Source: Gymnothorax reevesii
Lineage: Eukaryota > Chordata > Actinopteri > Anguilliformes > Muraenidae
DNA: 64,000 nt
Direction: 5' to 3'
Assembly: GCA_029721435.1 (NCBI GenBank)
Contig: CM056574.1
Coordinates: forward strand, 5,749,501 to 5,813,500
Part shown: one piece after another, positions 34,201 to 47,600 of the stretch
How the letters are laid out: every line of letters starts with the position of its first letter
Position numbering within the stretch: the first letter of the stretch is position 1
The notes under the pieces: generated by a model
Told to the model about the DNA's origin: nothing
The model's input: the letters and a program-made list of their open reading frames with translations, nothing else
The model's database searches: none
Position numbers and translations under genes: made by a program

Positions 34201-37200
34201 GGATTAAAAACTGAACTGAGCTTTTCAATGTTTTTTTTTTCAATTTTCCATTGATTTCCTAAGGTATTACTTTTTCCATGTTTCTCATGTTTGTGGCAGC
34301 CATAACTTTTTTTATTTATCATTTATAATCAATGAAATTTGGGCTGCAGGTACTTTACTTCATTAGAAATGCAATGACATGGGGAAATTTTTCCTATCTG
34401 TTACATATTTAGAATCTTTTGAGTATTCGTCAGATTCTGCGCACAATAATTTCAAAATGTGAGTAAAATGCGCCAAAATCACAAAACTGATAAATTGGGC
34501 AAAGAATGGCTATGTCATTGCATTTGTATAAGCAGTGGCTTTTAAATGATAGAAAAACTGAATTCTATCATAGAGTTAAAGAGGAATTGGTGCCAGAAGT
34601 TTTCTACATATTTAATGAGCTTGCTTGGTTACCATGGCAACCACATAAACAGAAAAATGCCAACTTGTATCTTTTTTGGTGGTTATTATATATACCTCTT
34701 TAGATTAATTCTGAGTTGTTTCCTGGTGTCATTTTTCATTTAACCCCAGATCACCCCCTAATTATGAGTTCTTTCCATCCAGTCACTAAAATGGCACTTA
34801 ACTTGGGTATTGAAATTTATGGCAACAAAGGCCACACATTTACATTTACTAAATACTAAGAACTGAAATTCTATTGCAGAGGGTTTTAAAAAGGGAAAGG
34901 TTTCGTGCAGTGAACTCACTTTTGTCAGCTTCTGCAATCATGCTTACGTTCTCAGTCTCCGAGTTCAGCTGTCAGCCCACCTGCGACAGGTGCCCGTTAA
35001 CGTCGGCGGATGTTATGCGCTGCTGCATCTGCCTCATTAGCATTAGCCTCTAACGTACATGGCTAATTTTTGTAATGTAAGCACTTCCTCTAGCGCTGGA
35101 GGAACGGAATTGACGGGAAGAACAGTTGCCTCTATACCGACAGCTTCTTTGCCATGAATAATATAAAAAGCAAGATATTTCTGGTACATTCGGTAGCAGG
35201 GATATCTTTCGTACTTTTTTCTTCTATTTTCCGATTAGCACAACCTCTCAGTTGCTTCCCCCGCCGCTCAGTGTGTTGTAGCACGTGATGTCAGAACGAA
35301 GGCACATCGTTGTGATCAACAACTGATTAGAGATCAGTTCCCATTCAGTTTCTAATTGACGGGATTCTAGCTCAGCTTGCAACACTGATCTGGGACCAGT
35401 TTGGCCTTTCTGTGACTTTGGCTGGGCAGTTTCAAATCGCAGTTTTTTAATTTATATTCTTTTTTTTACTATTCTCTTTGGATATCAACAGTTAAGTTTG
35501 AATTTGTTCATAATATACGTGCGCATCTCTTCCGATTAAAATAAAAAACAAAAAACAGGATTCGTAAATCATGTGATGCCCCTCCCAGCATGAGGCCCCT
35601 GTGTACGCACACCAGTCATAATATGGATAATTCGGCCTTGGAACTCTGGCCTGTATCTCAGCTGTACTTTGGCCTGAGATATGCCAAAATTTAATCACTT
35701 GTTCCTCTTGTGCTACTATAATATCCTGCAAAGTTTTGTTGAAATCTATTTTTGAGATATCCTGCTAACAGACAGACAGACAAACAAACCAACCAACGCT
35801 GGCGAAAACATACACTTGTTCACTTCCACCATGGCAAAGGTGCTCCGAAAATTAAGTTAGACACCAAATATGATTGGCATGCTGTACAGTCTAAAGAAAG
35901 AGTTTTACATCTCCAGTTTTTTAATATGTTAGACCCAAGACCCATGCCTTCAAGAACTAACAATATGACATTGATAACTTTTGTCCCTTTGGAGACATAT
36001 ACCCACTATAATGACCCAAAATATGCACTTTTCATTCTGAAGCCAACTTCCAAGGTCATTAAAACATTTAATACAACCATTGCGACTTTGATATTTTTTT
36101 TGGTCTTCAGAGAGTTGACCGACAGTTTGCATACAAAGTCTCAGGGCTCTATCTTAATAAGTTACTGTATAATAAATACATAAAATTTTTTAAAAATTAG
36201 TATGATTCGTGTTTTTTGCTTTTTTCATGCGAAAGTACAGATAAACATACAGAGTAAAGAAAAGTAGCTTAAGCCTAGATTTCAGCAATTTTTCTGATGA
36301 CAAAATGAAACTTGTGGGTCTGTCAGCTCTGAAATCCATATCTGAGGCCCTCAAACTCCCTCCAAAATTAAGGCAATTTTGTTAAAATTGACCCCTTCTC
36401 CCCTAAAATAGGCTCAATTTCAGGAACTAGTGATTATTGAGCTGAAATATTTGACCTCTGCACTGCCAATGCATGTCTCTTGAAATGTGCAAAGTTCTAT
36501 CAAAATCAAAATTTTGATGTGGGGGGCTCTGGTTGAGTTGACATGGAATGACCCCTTTGACTAAAAGTGTCTACTGAAATGACTGTTAAACTCATGTACA
36601 ATATGGTTATACAGTCATCTGGGACAGGTTTTCCTGTTTAGCAGGATAGTAGTTTTTCTCCCCTCAGGGATCCAGACTAACTTCTTCCACTAGGAGCATC
36701 AGTGCTCCCAACTGAAAATTCTGGCCGCACCAGCTAAAAATTTAGACGCTCTACCTATATCGACATGTGAAGCGACTCAGTAAACGTGTCTATAATAATT
36801 GCATTACTGATAAATATGGTAATGAATAGACAATTCGCAAAATAACAATGTGCTGTTTTATTTTGAACAAAAATGTCACAATGAAATACTTTTGTGCCTA
36901 TAGAAAAATCATTAACTGAAATAGTCCTTCTTTAAACAGACACCAAATAATAAACAAATGTAAAGGTACGTGGTTAGAATTTACAATCAATACAACACAT
37001 CCACAGCATAACTTAACTAGACGTATGTTGATGGCGCGCCATAGCAAATCTCCGCGCTCCACAACAAATGTTATGGGAGTTGTAGTAATGTATCAGAGGG
37101 CAATTCACTGAACTGGCTTTCTGCTGTATAAAACAAATGATAATCTGCTTGTTGCAGTGACCCCACTGACATCCTCACAAGTCAGGAGTTCATTCATGAA

Positions 37201-40200
37201 AAGCCAATCGGCCATTTGGAAATAATTCATGGCCTTATGCATGACAGCAAAAGGCAACAATAGTAATCACTTGGCCATTTATGCCATTCCCAAAAACAAC
37301 AGTGAATCAGAGAATATTTTGATTGCCAAATAAGGAATTGGACCACGACCATGAATCACAATAGAAGCTCATGTCATCTTGTTAGATTAACACAACAATT
37401 TTGAAAATGATGCCAAAAATTCAAGACACTTGCCATTGGCAGAATGCACCTCACAAGTACTTGACCCAGAAAACGTTCAAAAGTAGGTCAAATCACAAAC
37501 CGGTTTGATATGTGATGAAGAGTCACCATACGCACAAATCTGAGCATTATGGCTCTCCAACTTATGCCCAGGATCCATATCCATACCAATTTGCAGCCAT
37601 CTACATTGAACAGTAACAAAACGTGCCACACTTTTCGATAATCGGCAGAGCTGATGCCATTTAACCGAGAAAACAGTCAAAATGCGGTCAAATCCAAAAC
37701 GCATATAGTATGTGATAAAGGGACATCCTGTTCACCTCCCATAAAAATCTGAGCATCCCAGCTCAATGCATAAGGTAGACATGGCCATTTTTCTTTTTTC
37801 ACAAAAAAGTGTCATCCGAAATTTGGGAACGCTGTGGCACCGAAGGGTCTGAATGATCGTTTAAAAAGAAAACAGGAATCGATTTTACGTTTCATTGTCA
37901 ACTAGGCTAATGGCCAAGCGAGAGTGATGGCCCTCTTACGGACTGCACATATGTGACATCCCGGGCAAATTTCTCAATCCCGCGTTGCTATGGTGACGAG
38001 AGCCTCGCGTCTCTGCGCGCATACACTCACGCACGCACAGACCAATTTTCACTCTCTTCTGGTCATGATATGCAATGATTTCAGGAAAGTAAAAAAAAAA
38101 AAACTTAACAACAATAAATTCCAAGTCGCACTGGTGCACCTAGTTATAAAATGGTCACGGTCTATAGCCCTGCCCCTGGTCAAACCCCTTGCCCAGTAGT
38201 TATAGCACTGGTGATTTTGGGAAGATGCCGCATCCTTTCCTTTTTCTGTGCCCAGTTTCTCCCAGTTTCGCATCATCTTGGGAGACTTTGAGTTCTCGGA
38301 AATTGAAGAAGCGAACGGGATCTTGGGCCCCCTGTACTACACCACGTTTGTGTTCCTCGTCTTCTTCATTCTGCTGGTGAGGAGCTGAACTTTACCGGGC
38401 AAAATTAATGAGTATCAACATTGGGGTGTAAGGCTCACGTTAAAAATATATACTTCCTGTGAGATGCATATTCACTGCATTGATATCAACAGGCCTGGTG
38501 TGTTTTGTGACCACATGTAATTTTATTGTTGAAAAGAGTGTTCACATAGTACATGGGATTCCAGCTGGTGCATGGTGAAGAAGATTTGGATCCGGATAAT
38601 GATTTGCAATTATGATCTGTATGATGCCAAGAGTAAGACCACGGATATCCCAAAACAAATCACTGCGATGCTCACTGGAAATCTCTGCCATATTCTTGTA
38701 TCCGTCTTAAAATATGCTTAACCCTTTGAGCAGTTAATTTTATAAAAAATTAAATTTATGTATTTTTAAAATTTATCTTGTGCTGCAGAAAATGTATCAT
38801 GTAGTCGCAACATGAGGTTTTCATTAGCTTTGATTTTGATATCTTACATCATTGAGCAGCAATAAACTGAACTTGGCACTCTGAGGGTTAATATTGGGCA
38901 CAGCAGCTCTCTGGGTCGAGCACACTAGCTGAGCTTACAGTTTAAAAACCCAGGGAGAGTGCTTGAGAGTCGTGGACACAGTACTTGTTTTATTAACAAT
39001 ACTGTCCCTCTTCCTTCCACAGAACATGTTTTTGGCCATAATAAATGACACCTACTCAGAGGTCAAAGGTGACATGTCCCAGCAGAGGACAGATATGCAG
39101 CTCACTGATCTCATTAAGAAGGTATTTATGCGTCTCATTTAGTGTGAATTTAGGCCCCAGTGAAACTGCCTGAGCGTTCTAATGCTAAGGACTAATTCTT
39201 AGCAGGTTTGAGTGAACCGGCTGGATGTATCATAGTTATGCTAATGCTATTTGCTAATCCTGAGTATTATCTGAGTGCTCTGAGGTCGTTTGAATCCTTA
39301 GTGTTATCCCTACGTGTTGTGACATGTGTGAATTTCTTGGGTGTGTTGTTGTAATGATAAGTGCTCGCCCTCAGTGTTTGTAAATTAACTCAATTGCTCA
39401 AGTGCATTTTGGTTATGCTGTCAGTGTCCGGCTTGCTCCGAGTCATGAAAATCTCCTTGTGAGGTCAAAAGGGGTATAGAATGACAACTGGTCATCACAG
39501 GCCATAGCTATGGCGCCACAGCCACAATGCCGAGGCAATATGATGGCAAGTTTTGTCTGAGGTTCAAAAGGGGGCAAGGGAATAACATGATTTTTATCTA
39601 ATGGGATCTCAAACTGTTAAACTGTTTTTGTGTGAATTGGCTGGGTGTTAATGCTGAGGCTCAGTGTTAAACCTGAGAGCTTGTGAGTTTAGTGAACTGG
39701 CTGGGTGTACAGCAGTAAAGCTAATCACAAGTGTTGTTGAGCTCAGAAAACTTGTTGGGTATATTGCACTAATGCTAATGGCTAACTCGGAGTATTGATG
39801 AGCTTAATGAAATGGGTGGGTATATGCAATGCTAATCCTGTATTGTCACCGTCATAACAACAGTCCCGAAGTCAATTTTTATCATTTTGAGGAAAACACA
39901 AAAAACTGTTGCATTTTTATATCACTGAGAGATGGGCATAAAATCTCAAAATGGGGGAAAAAAATGACTCGGGCACTTTTGTTATGAGGGTGTCGATATG
40001 TAAGTTCTGCAAATCGGCTTGGTGTATGGCGGTAATACTAATCCTAAGTGTTACTGAGTTTGGTAAAGTTGGCTATCTTTGTGTTGCGGCAATGCTACTT
40101 CTATGTTTTGGTGAGTTGGTTACGGTTGGATATAAAGCAGCAATGCTAATTGAGGATCATAAGTAATGGTGAGTTTGCTACTCTGGCTGGGTGTTTAATG

Positions 40201-41570
40201 GTAATGATAACTCTAAATTTTTGTCTGTTGAGCACTCCCATTTAGGTGGGAGTTCTCTACTGTTCTCTAATTTTACTAATTTTACCATATTTACATTACT
40301 GTGCAGAGGTTTGGGGCAACACATACAAATGTACAACAATTTCACTATCTATTTTACAGAAAAGAGCTATAAGAATAATTCATAAAGCCGGTTATAGAGA
40401 TCACACAAATCCATTATTCATAAAATCCAGTATACTAAAACTCACTGATATGATTCATTTTCAAACAGCGCAATTCATGTTTAAAGCAATCCATAAGACA
40501 CTTCCTGGTAACATACAAAAATTGTTTTTTAACAGAGAGGGGAATTATAATCTGAGGGGGGAGTTCAACTTAAAACATCAGAGGGTGCGTACGACAATGA
40601 AAAGTTTTTGTGTTTCTGTTTGTGGAGTGAGGCTGTGGAACAGGTTAGATGTGGAGCTCAAGCGATGTCCAAGCATGGCCCAGTTTAAAAAGCGGTATAA
40701 ACACATGGTTTTCACTAGGTACAGGGAAGAGGAAGGGTGTTTTCATTAATTATATTTGTATTTGTGAATCACTTTCTATTTCTATTTATGTATTCTTTGT
40801 TTCTTGTACATATGTATAGTATATGTTTAGTTACTTTATTTATTTTCTTTTTTGTAACTATGTAGTTTATTAAGTATGTATAAGAGACTTAATATTAATG
40901 AGAGGTGAAGAAGGGGTAGGACTAAATTAGCTTATGCTTCATCCTGCTCCTTTTCGGACGTGTTATTATAATGTTATTATTATGTATTATTATTGTCATG
41001 ACTATTGTTATGTTTTCTGTTCTACACATGTCCGAAATAAAAGCATTCATTCATTCATTCAAGGTGTATTACGGTAATGCTAACGCTAAGTGCTGCCCAC
41101 TCCCCCCGCAGGGCTACAATCAGGCTATGGTGAAGCTCCGGCTGAATCGCACAGCGGTGGATGATATCTCCGAAAGCCTTCGCCAGGCCGGGGGGAAACT
41201 CAACTTTGAGGAGCTGCGGCAGGACCTGAAAGGGTGAGTACTACATTTCCCAGCATGCCTAGTGCTGTAGTTAAAAGCTGGGTGCGTTCATGTGCCTTCA
41301 CTTCCCTGAATGCAATTCTTAGATGTATTGCACCCCTTTTTGTCTGCAATTGCACTGGAAGATCAACTAATCTGTTTGTGTCTGTGTGTGTGTGTGTGTG
41401 TGTCGTGTGTGGTCATGTTTTCAGGAAGGGTCACACCGATGCAGAAATTGAGGCCATCTTCTCCAAATACGATCATGACGGAGACCAGGAGCTGACGGAA
41501 CACGAGAACCAGCTCATGAGAGACGACCTGGAGAGAGAGAGAGTGAGTCCCGTCCCTGGCCTGGCTGAGA

Positions 41571-41621
<51 letters not shown>

Positions 41622-44600
41622 AGTGTCCTCGCCTCCCCGTGCTCTTGCAGCCTGGACACTAAATGGGCTTGTTGCTGAATTCACGAGTGCCCCAGACTGG
41701 ACCCTCCATCTTTTATTCCTCCTTTCCTTACCTTCTCCAAAGGGTGCAGCCCTGAGATGGTGAAGGACATGAGTAAAGGAAGGTCAGAAGGTCATTGGAG
41801 GAAGCGTCCCTCTGCCACGCTCCTCTCTCCTTCTGTTCTCTGCGTCTCACCCTCCTTCCCTCCTTCTCTCTCTCGCTCTCCTTCTCCATCCCTCTCTCCC
41901 TGCATCCTTCCTGCTCTTTCAGTCTCGATCTCTCTCTTTCCTTCTCCCTTCTTCCCTCTCTCCTCCTCTCTCAGATTCAAGGGCACTCCTCCTTTGCTCA
42001 GCTCTTGGCTCTGCAGGGCTTTGTCATGAAAAGAGAGGGGGTCGCTGTTTTTTGGATGTTTCCAAAATTTGATTGCCCTTTTTTATTTTTATTAATCATG
42101 GACATTGGCCTAAATCTGCCGTGCATGCATTGTTTCTACTTTTTCTCTGTACTTGTGAGATCATTTTACAAAGCTCTGCATGAAGGGTTTCAGTTTGGCG
42201 TTTGTCCCAATTGTCAAAATCTTGTTCTGTAAGCAGACCCCACACTTCACTGCCATCAAGGGCATTTGGCTCAATTACTGATTCTGATAATTTAAGCCGT
42301 ATTTTGATGGGAGTTTCAATTTGGATTTGGGGTTTTATAGCGCAGAATGCCCTGCCTACTTCCTCTCTTAGTTCATTCACTGCCAGGTTGAAATTTTCCT
42401 GTAGAACTGATTTTCAGACATAAATGATCATAATAAACTTCGCCAAGGAGATTATGTTTATGCTTCCATTTGTTTATTGGTTTTTGAAATCGACAACCAT
42501 GTCATGTAGTTTCTGTCAGTCATCTGTCTGTATGTTTTTCTGTTTGTTAGCAGGATATCTCAAAAACGGCTGCATAGATTTCAGCCAACCTGTTACAGTA
42601 GCACAAGAGGAATAAGTGATTAAATGTAGGCATATCTAGGCCAAAGTACAGCTGAGATACAGGCCAAAGTACAGTTCCAGCTATGCTGGCGGAGATTTGA
42701 AGTCTTGAGTCAGACACCAGACGATTCCGGCAACAGTCCCGCTAGGCGGGAGTCATTTATATACAAAACCCAAAAGTAGTGAAGTTGGCACGTTGTGTAA
42801 ATCGTAAATAAAAACAGAATACAATGATTTGCAAATCCTTTTCGACCTATTTTCAATTGAATACACTGCAAAGACAAGATACTTAATGTTCGAACAGGTA
42901 AACTTGGTAATTTTTTGCAAATATTAGCTCATTTGGAATTTGATGCCTGCAACATGTTTCAAAAAAGCTGGCACAAGTGGCAAAAAAGACTGAGAGAGTT
43001 GAGGAATGCTCATCAAACACTTATTTAGAACATCCCACAGGTGAACGAGCTAATTGGGAACAGGTGGGTGCCATGATTGGGTATAAAAGCAGCTTCCCTG
43101 AAATGCTCAGTTATTCACAAACAAGGATGGGGTGAGGGTCTCCACTTAATGAACAAATGCGTGAGCTAATTGTCGAACAGTTTAAAAACAACATTCCTCA
43201 ACGAGCTATTGCAAGAAATTTAGGGATTTCATCATCTACGGTCCATAATATCATCAAAAGGTTCAGAGAATCTGAAGAAATCACTGCACATAAGCGACAA
43301 GGCCAAAAACCAACATTGAATGCCCGTGACCTTCGATCCCTCAGGCGGTACTGCATCAAAAATCGACATCAGTGTGTAAAGTACATCACCACATGGGCTC
43401 AGGAACACTTCAGAAAACCACTGTCAGTAACTACAGTTCGTCGCTTCATCTGCAAGTGCAAGTTAAAACTCTACACTGCAAAGCGAAAGCCATTTTTCAA
43501 TGGCACCCAGAAACGCCACCGGCTTCGCTGGGCCCAAGCTCATCTAAGATGGACTGATGCAAAGTGGAAAAGTGTTCTGTGGTCTGACGAGTCCACATTT
43601 CAAATTGTTTTTGGAAACTGTGGACGTCGTGCCCTCCGGACCAAAGAGGAAAAGAACCATCCGGACTGTTATAGGCGCAAAGTTCAAAAGCCAGCATCGG
43701 TGATGGTATGAGGGTGTATTAGTGCCCAAAGCATGGACAACTTACACATATGTGAAGGCACCATTAATGCTGAAAGGTACATGCAGGTTTTGGAGCAACA
43801 TATGTTGCCATCCAAGCAACATCTTTTTCATGGACGCCCCTGCTTATTTCAGCTAGACAATGCCAAGCCACATTCTGCACGTGTTACAACAGCATGGCTC
43901 CGTAGTAAAAGAGTGCGGGTACTAGACTGGCCTGCCTGTAGTCCAGACCTGTCTCCCATTGAAAATGTGTGCCGCATTAATGAAGTGTAAAATACGACAA
44001 CAGAGACCCCGGACTGTTGAACAACTTAAGCTATACATCAAGCAAGAATGGGAAAGAGTTCCACCTGAAAAGCTTCAAAAATTGGTCTCCTCAGTTCCCA
44101 AACGTTTACTGAGTGTTGTTAAAAGGAAAGGCGATGTAACACAGTGGTAAAAAGGCCCCTGTGCCAACTTTTTTGCAATGTGTTGCTGCCTTTAAATTCT
44201 AAGTTAATGATTATTTGCAAAAAAAAAGTTTCTCAGTTTGAACATTAAACATCTTGTCTTTGCAGTGTATTCAATTGAATATAAGTTGAAAAGGATTTGC
44301 AAATCATTGTATTCTGTTTTTATTTACGATTTATATAACGTGTCAACTTCACTGGTTTTGGGTAGGGATTCAAAGAAAATAAGTACCCATAAAATTGGTC
44401 CATCATGGCAATTTCATGGTATGTTGAAGGTATTCACTCTTATAACAAGGCGAAAAAAGTTTCATGCAACTTGATTTTCGCTTTCCAAATGTTCTTTTTC
44501 GACCGTAACCAGTCCCGCCGACAGTCTCATTTTCTGTGACGTCACATATGGGTTGTTTATTCTGAAAGTACTCAGATGCTCCGTAGTTATAATAGAGTGA

Positions 44601-47600
44601 ACACTGTGAAAATTGTTTTCAATTTTTTTTTAAGGCCTAACAAGTCAGAACTAATAGATTTCTTCCAGATCTCCTTGTAGTACATTGTTTTAAATCCCAT
44701 GTTTACATCTTCATTTTTTTTTTAGCTAATGTTGCATAAAGGTGATTTCTTTCAAACTTTCTTTCCAACTCTAGTTCTAAAAGGGACAAGCATTGTTCTC
44801 GGGTATATTTAACTTCTTTCAAATTTAGAATCCAGAATATGTTCCGGATCACTTCCAAAATGAATCAAGTCATCCTTTGGCTACTACCTACCATCCTACC
44901 ACATTTTGTGCCGATCCCTTCTCTCTCCCCCTCCCTCAGGAGGATCTGGAGCTGGAGGCCAGTTCTCTGCCACGGCCGGTCAGCAGCCGCAGTTTTCCGC
45001 GGAGTCAGGACGACTCTGAGGAGGACGACGATGAAGACAGCGGCCACAGCTCGCATCGCCGTGGCAGCAGCTCCGGGGGCGTGGGCTACGAGGAGTTCCA
45101 AGTGTAAGCCCCGCCCATACAAGATGGTCTTGTTCTCTTTTCCACACGCTGTGGAATATTTCTGAAGTTTTTGAAGAATGACAAAAATAACTCACTGGCA
45201 ACAATGTTGATCCAGTACTTAACCCACCCATACCTGGTCAGTGTCCCAGCATGCAATGGGACAGAGGCAGGAGCCCAGCCTGTACAGTTCAGCTCTTAAC
45301 AACAGTAGTAAAACTGTTAAATTCACCTAGGCAGGGGCTCCCCAAATCTGGCCCTGAAATCCAATTTCATCCCTACTTTTGTCTCCTTCCAGGCAATTAG
45401 GTGAACAATAATTACTGATTAGCCAGACTGTCATCATCACTCCTGACTCCCAGGTGTGTGGGGGGGATGGAAAACCAGCAGCTCTTGGCCCACGAGGACC
45501 GTGATTTGGCGAGGTTTGCTCTTGCTGTTTATCAGTGCGTTAGACTGATTTTACCCCCCCCCCAGGTTGGTGCGGAGGGTAGACAGAATGGAGCACTCCA
45601 TAGGCAGCGTCGTGTCCAAGATGGACGCCGTGATGGTGAAGCTGGAGGCGATGGAGCGCGTGCGGCTGAAGAGGAAGGAGGTTCTCGGCCGGCTGCTGGA
45701 CGGTGTGACGGAGGTACAATCTTGCACCGCATCCGCTCCACCCCTCAGCCACCAACTCACTGTTTTTATTGTTTTCTTCTAAAGCATATACACACGCGCA
45801 TGCATTTTGGGTAGCCAGCGGGTAGCTATATTCTTACAAACACTAATAACATAATGTGTGGCAAGAACAGGCTATGCAACCTAGCTAGGCTCGCCATTTC
45901 CCTGTCGCATAAGTGCATTGAACGCTTCAGATACTCAATGACTAAATATTATCAAGTACTAAATCAAGCCTGGTCTTGAAAAGTCTTGAAAACTCCTAGA
46001 GTCTGCTTCTACAGTATGGCCAGGCAAGGCATTCCACACTGAGATTTTCGTGAAAAAATATTTACGTATATCAGTGCTAAAATTATCCTTTGCCAACTTC
46101 CATTTGTAAACCAAGTTCTGCTAAAAGAACTTGGCCTTAGTAATCCTGCATAGTTAACTTTAATATATTTAAAGACCTCAGTCAGATCACTTTGAAGTCT
46201 CTTTTTACTAATACTGATGAGAATAAGGATCTTCAGCCTCTTCTCATAGCTTTTATCTATAATATATTTGAGGTCGATGTCTGTCTGTCTGTCTGTCTGT
46301 CTGTGTGTGTATGTACACATTTTTTCCCTACAATTCTCAACCGATTACCACCAAATTTGGTGTGAATATCCACTTAGGCACCAGGAAGGACTTGATGTCG
46401 CACGATTTTTGAAAAATGGTCATGCACGCAAAAAAAATGGCAATATCACTCCAGGTAGTGGGTAAACTTATATAATCTGATGCGCGCAGCAATATCCGGT
46501 TGCACCGCGAGGAGCCGCAGTGTCCTTACAAACGTGCGTTGAGGTAATCTGCGAGCAGGCTATCTTGTTTGCGATGGTGCCGAGGGAGTGATAAGAGAGC
46601 CCGCACGAAAGCTTTTGAGAGGGCACCATGTTCGTCCAGGAATGCAGCATTCTGATTGCTCCAACTTGATAGTTCCCAAATTCAAATTTGACAGTTGCAC
46701 ACTCGCAAGGCTGGCATTAGACCTGAAAATTCGGCGGCAATTATTGCCAAAAATTAGTCCTGGCTGATTCTAGATGGTTTCCCTTGATTATACGTTTTCC
46801 AATTCAAGAATAATCAAGTGGCAATTGAAGACACGGCTTCTCTCCCTCATGCGATCTAAAAGCGACAAAATAATGGGCTACAAAGTGGGTAGCTGCTAGT
46901 CTTTTATACCTGGAATTAACTTTGTGGCTCTTCTCTGAACTTTTTCAAAAGCCTCTATATCTTTCTTGTAGCCTGGTCCTCAGAGCTGCATGCAATACTG
47001 TAAGTGTGGTCTGACTAATGTGCGTTTAGTTACATTGAATTTCATTTGCCACGTTTCTGCATAATTCTGAATTCCGTCTAAATCATCCTGAATCACTTTA
47101 GCGTGAGCTCTAAACTGTTCGCTAAACCCCCAATTTAGTATCGTCCATAAATTTGATTAATTTGCTTTCAGTGTTCCTGTTAAGGTCATTAATGTCGATG
47201 GGGAAGAGCTGTACCGATCCCTGAGGGACTCCACTTCCCACAATGCCTTGCTCAGTTGAGATCCCTCTGACCACAACTCCTGGTGTTCTGTCCGGTAACC
47301 AGTTCCGAATCCATTCCAAAATGCCTCCTATAATTCCAACAGCTCTAGTTTTAAAAATTAGTCTCTCATGCAATACTGTATCAAACGCTTTCTGAAAATC
47401 CAAGTGTATGATGCCATACAGAGTGGGGCCCGCTCTGATCATAAGTCTTTGTGGCCTCTTCAAAGAATTCATACAGGTTCCCCCGGCATGACCTTCCTTT
47501 ATCACAGGGTGCTTTAACAAAATGCAGGGCTAAAAAAATTGAGCAGACATTTCCTTGGTACTAAATTTTGACAAGGCCTCCTCCATCATAATAAGCTGAA

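Larger units (their letters stand above)
30744..36555. mobile_element. Large TIR-bounded element / nested complex in pkd2 intron 8
   Basis: The left end GGGGTTATTCCATGTCAAAT and the right end, read inverted as GGGGTCATTCCATGTCAACT, form an imperfect ~25-bp terminal inverted repeat. TTT flanks both sides. An inner inverted pair (32650-33060 against 35860-36235) suggests that long arms, roughly 0.9 kb at the right, frame the element. A foldback unit (31548-31825) and a MITE (34091-34758) appear nested inside. I see no transposase and cannot name the superfamily. Confidence 0.6.

Noticed and set aside
41795..42232. Ser/Leu-rich open frame in intron 12 as a gene
   Set aside because: It results from the polypyrimidine tract, has no homology and lies between pkd2 exons.
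45532..45760. Overlapping minus-strand frames at pkd2 exon 14
   Set aside because: GC-rich shadow frames opposite the coiled-coil exon; no independent support.
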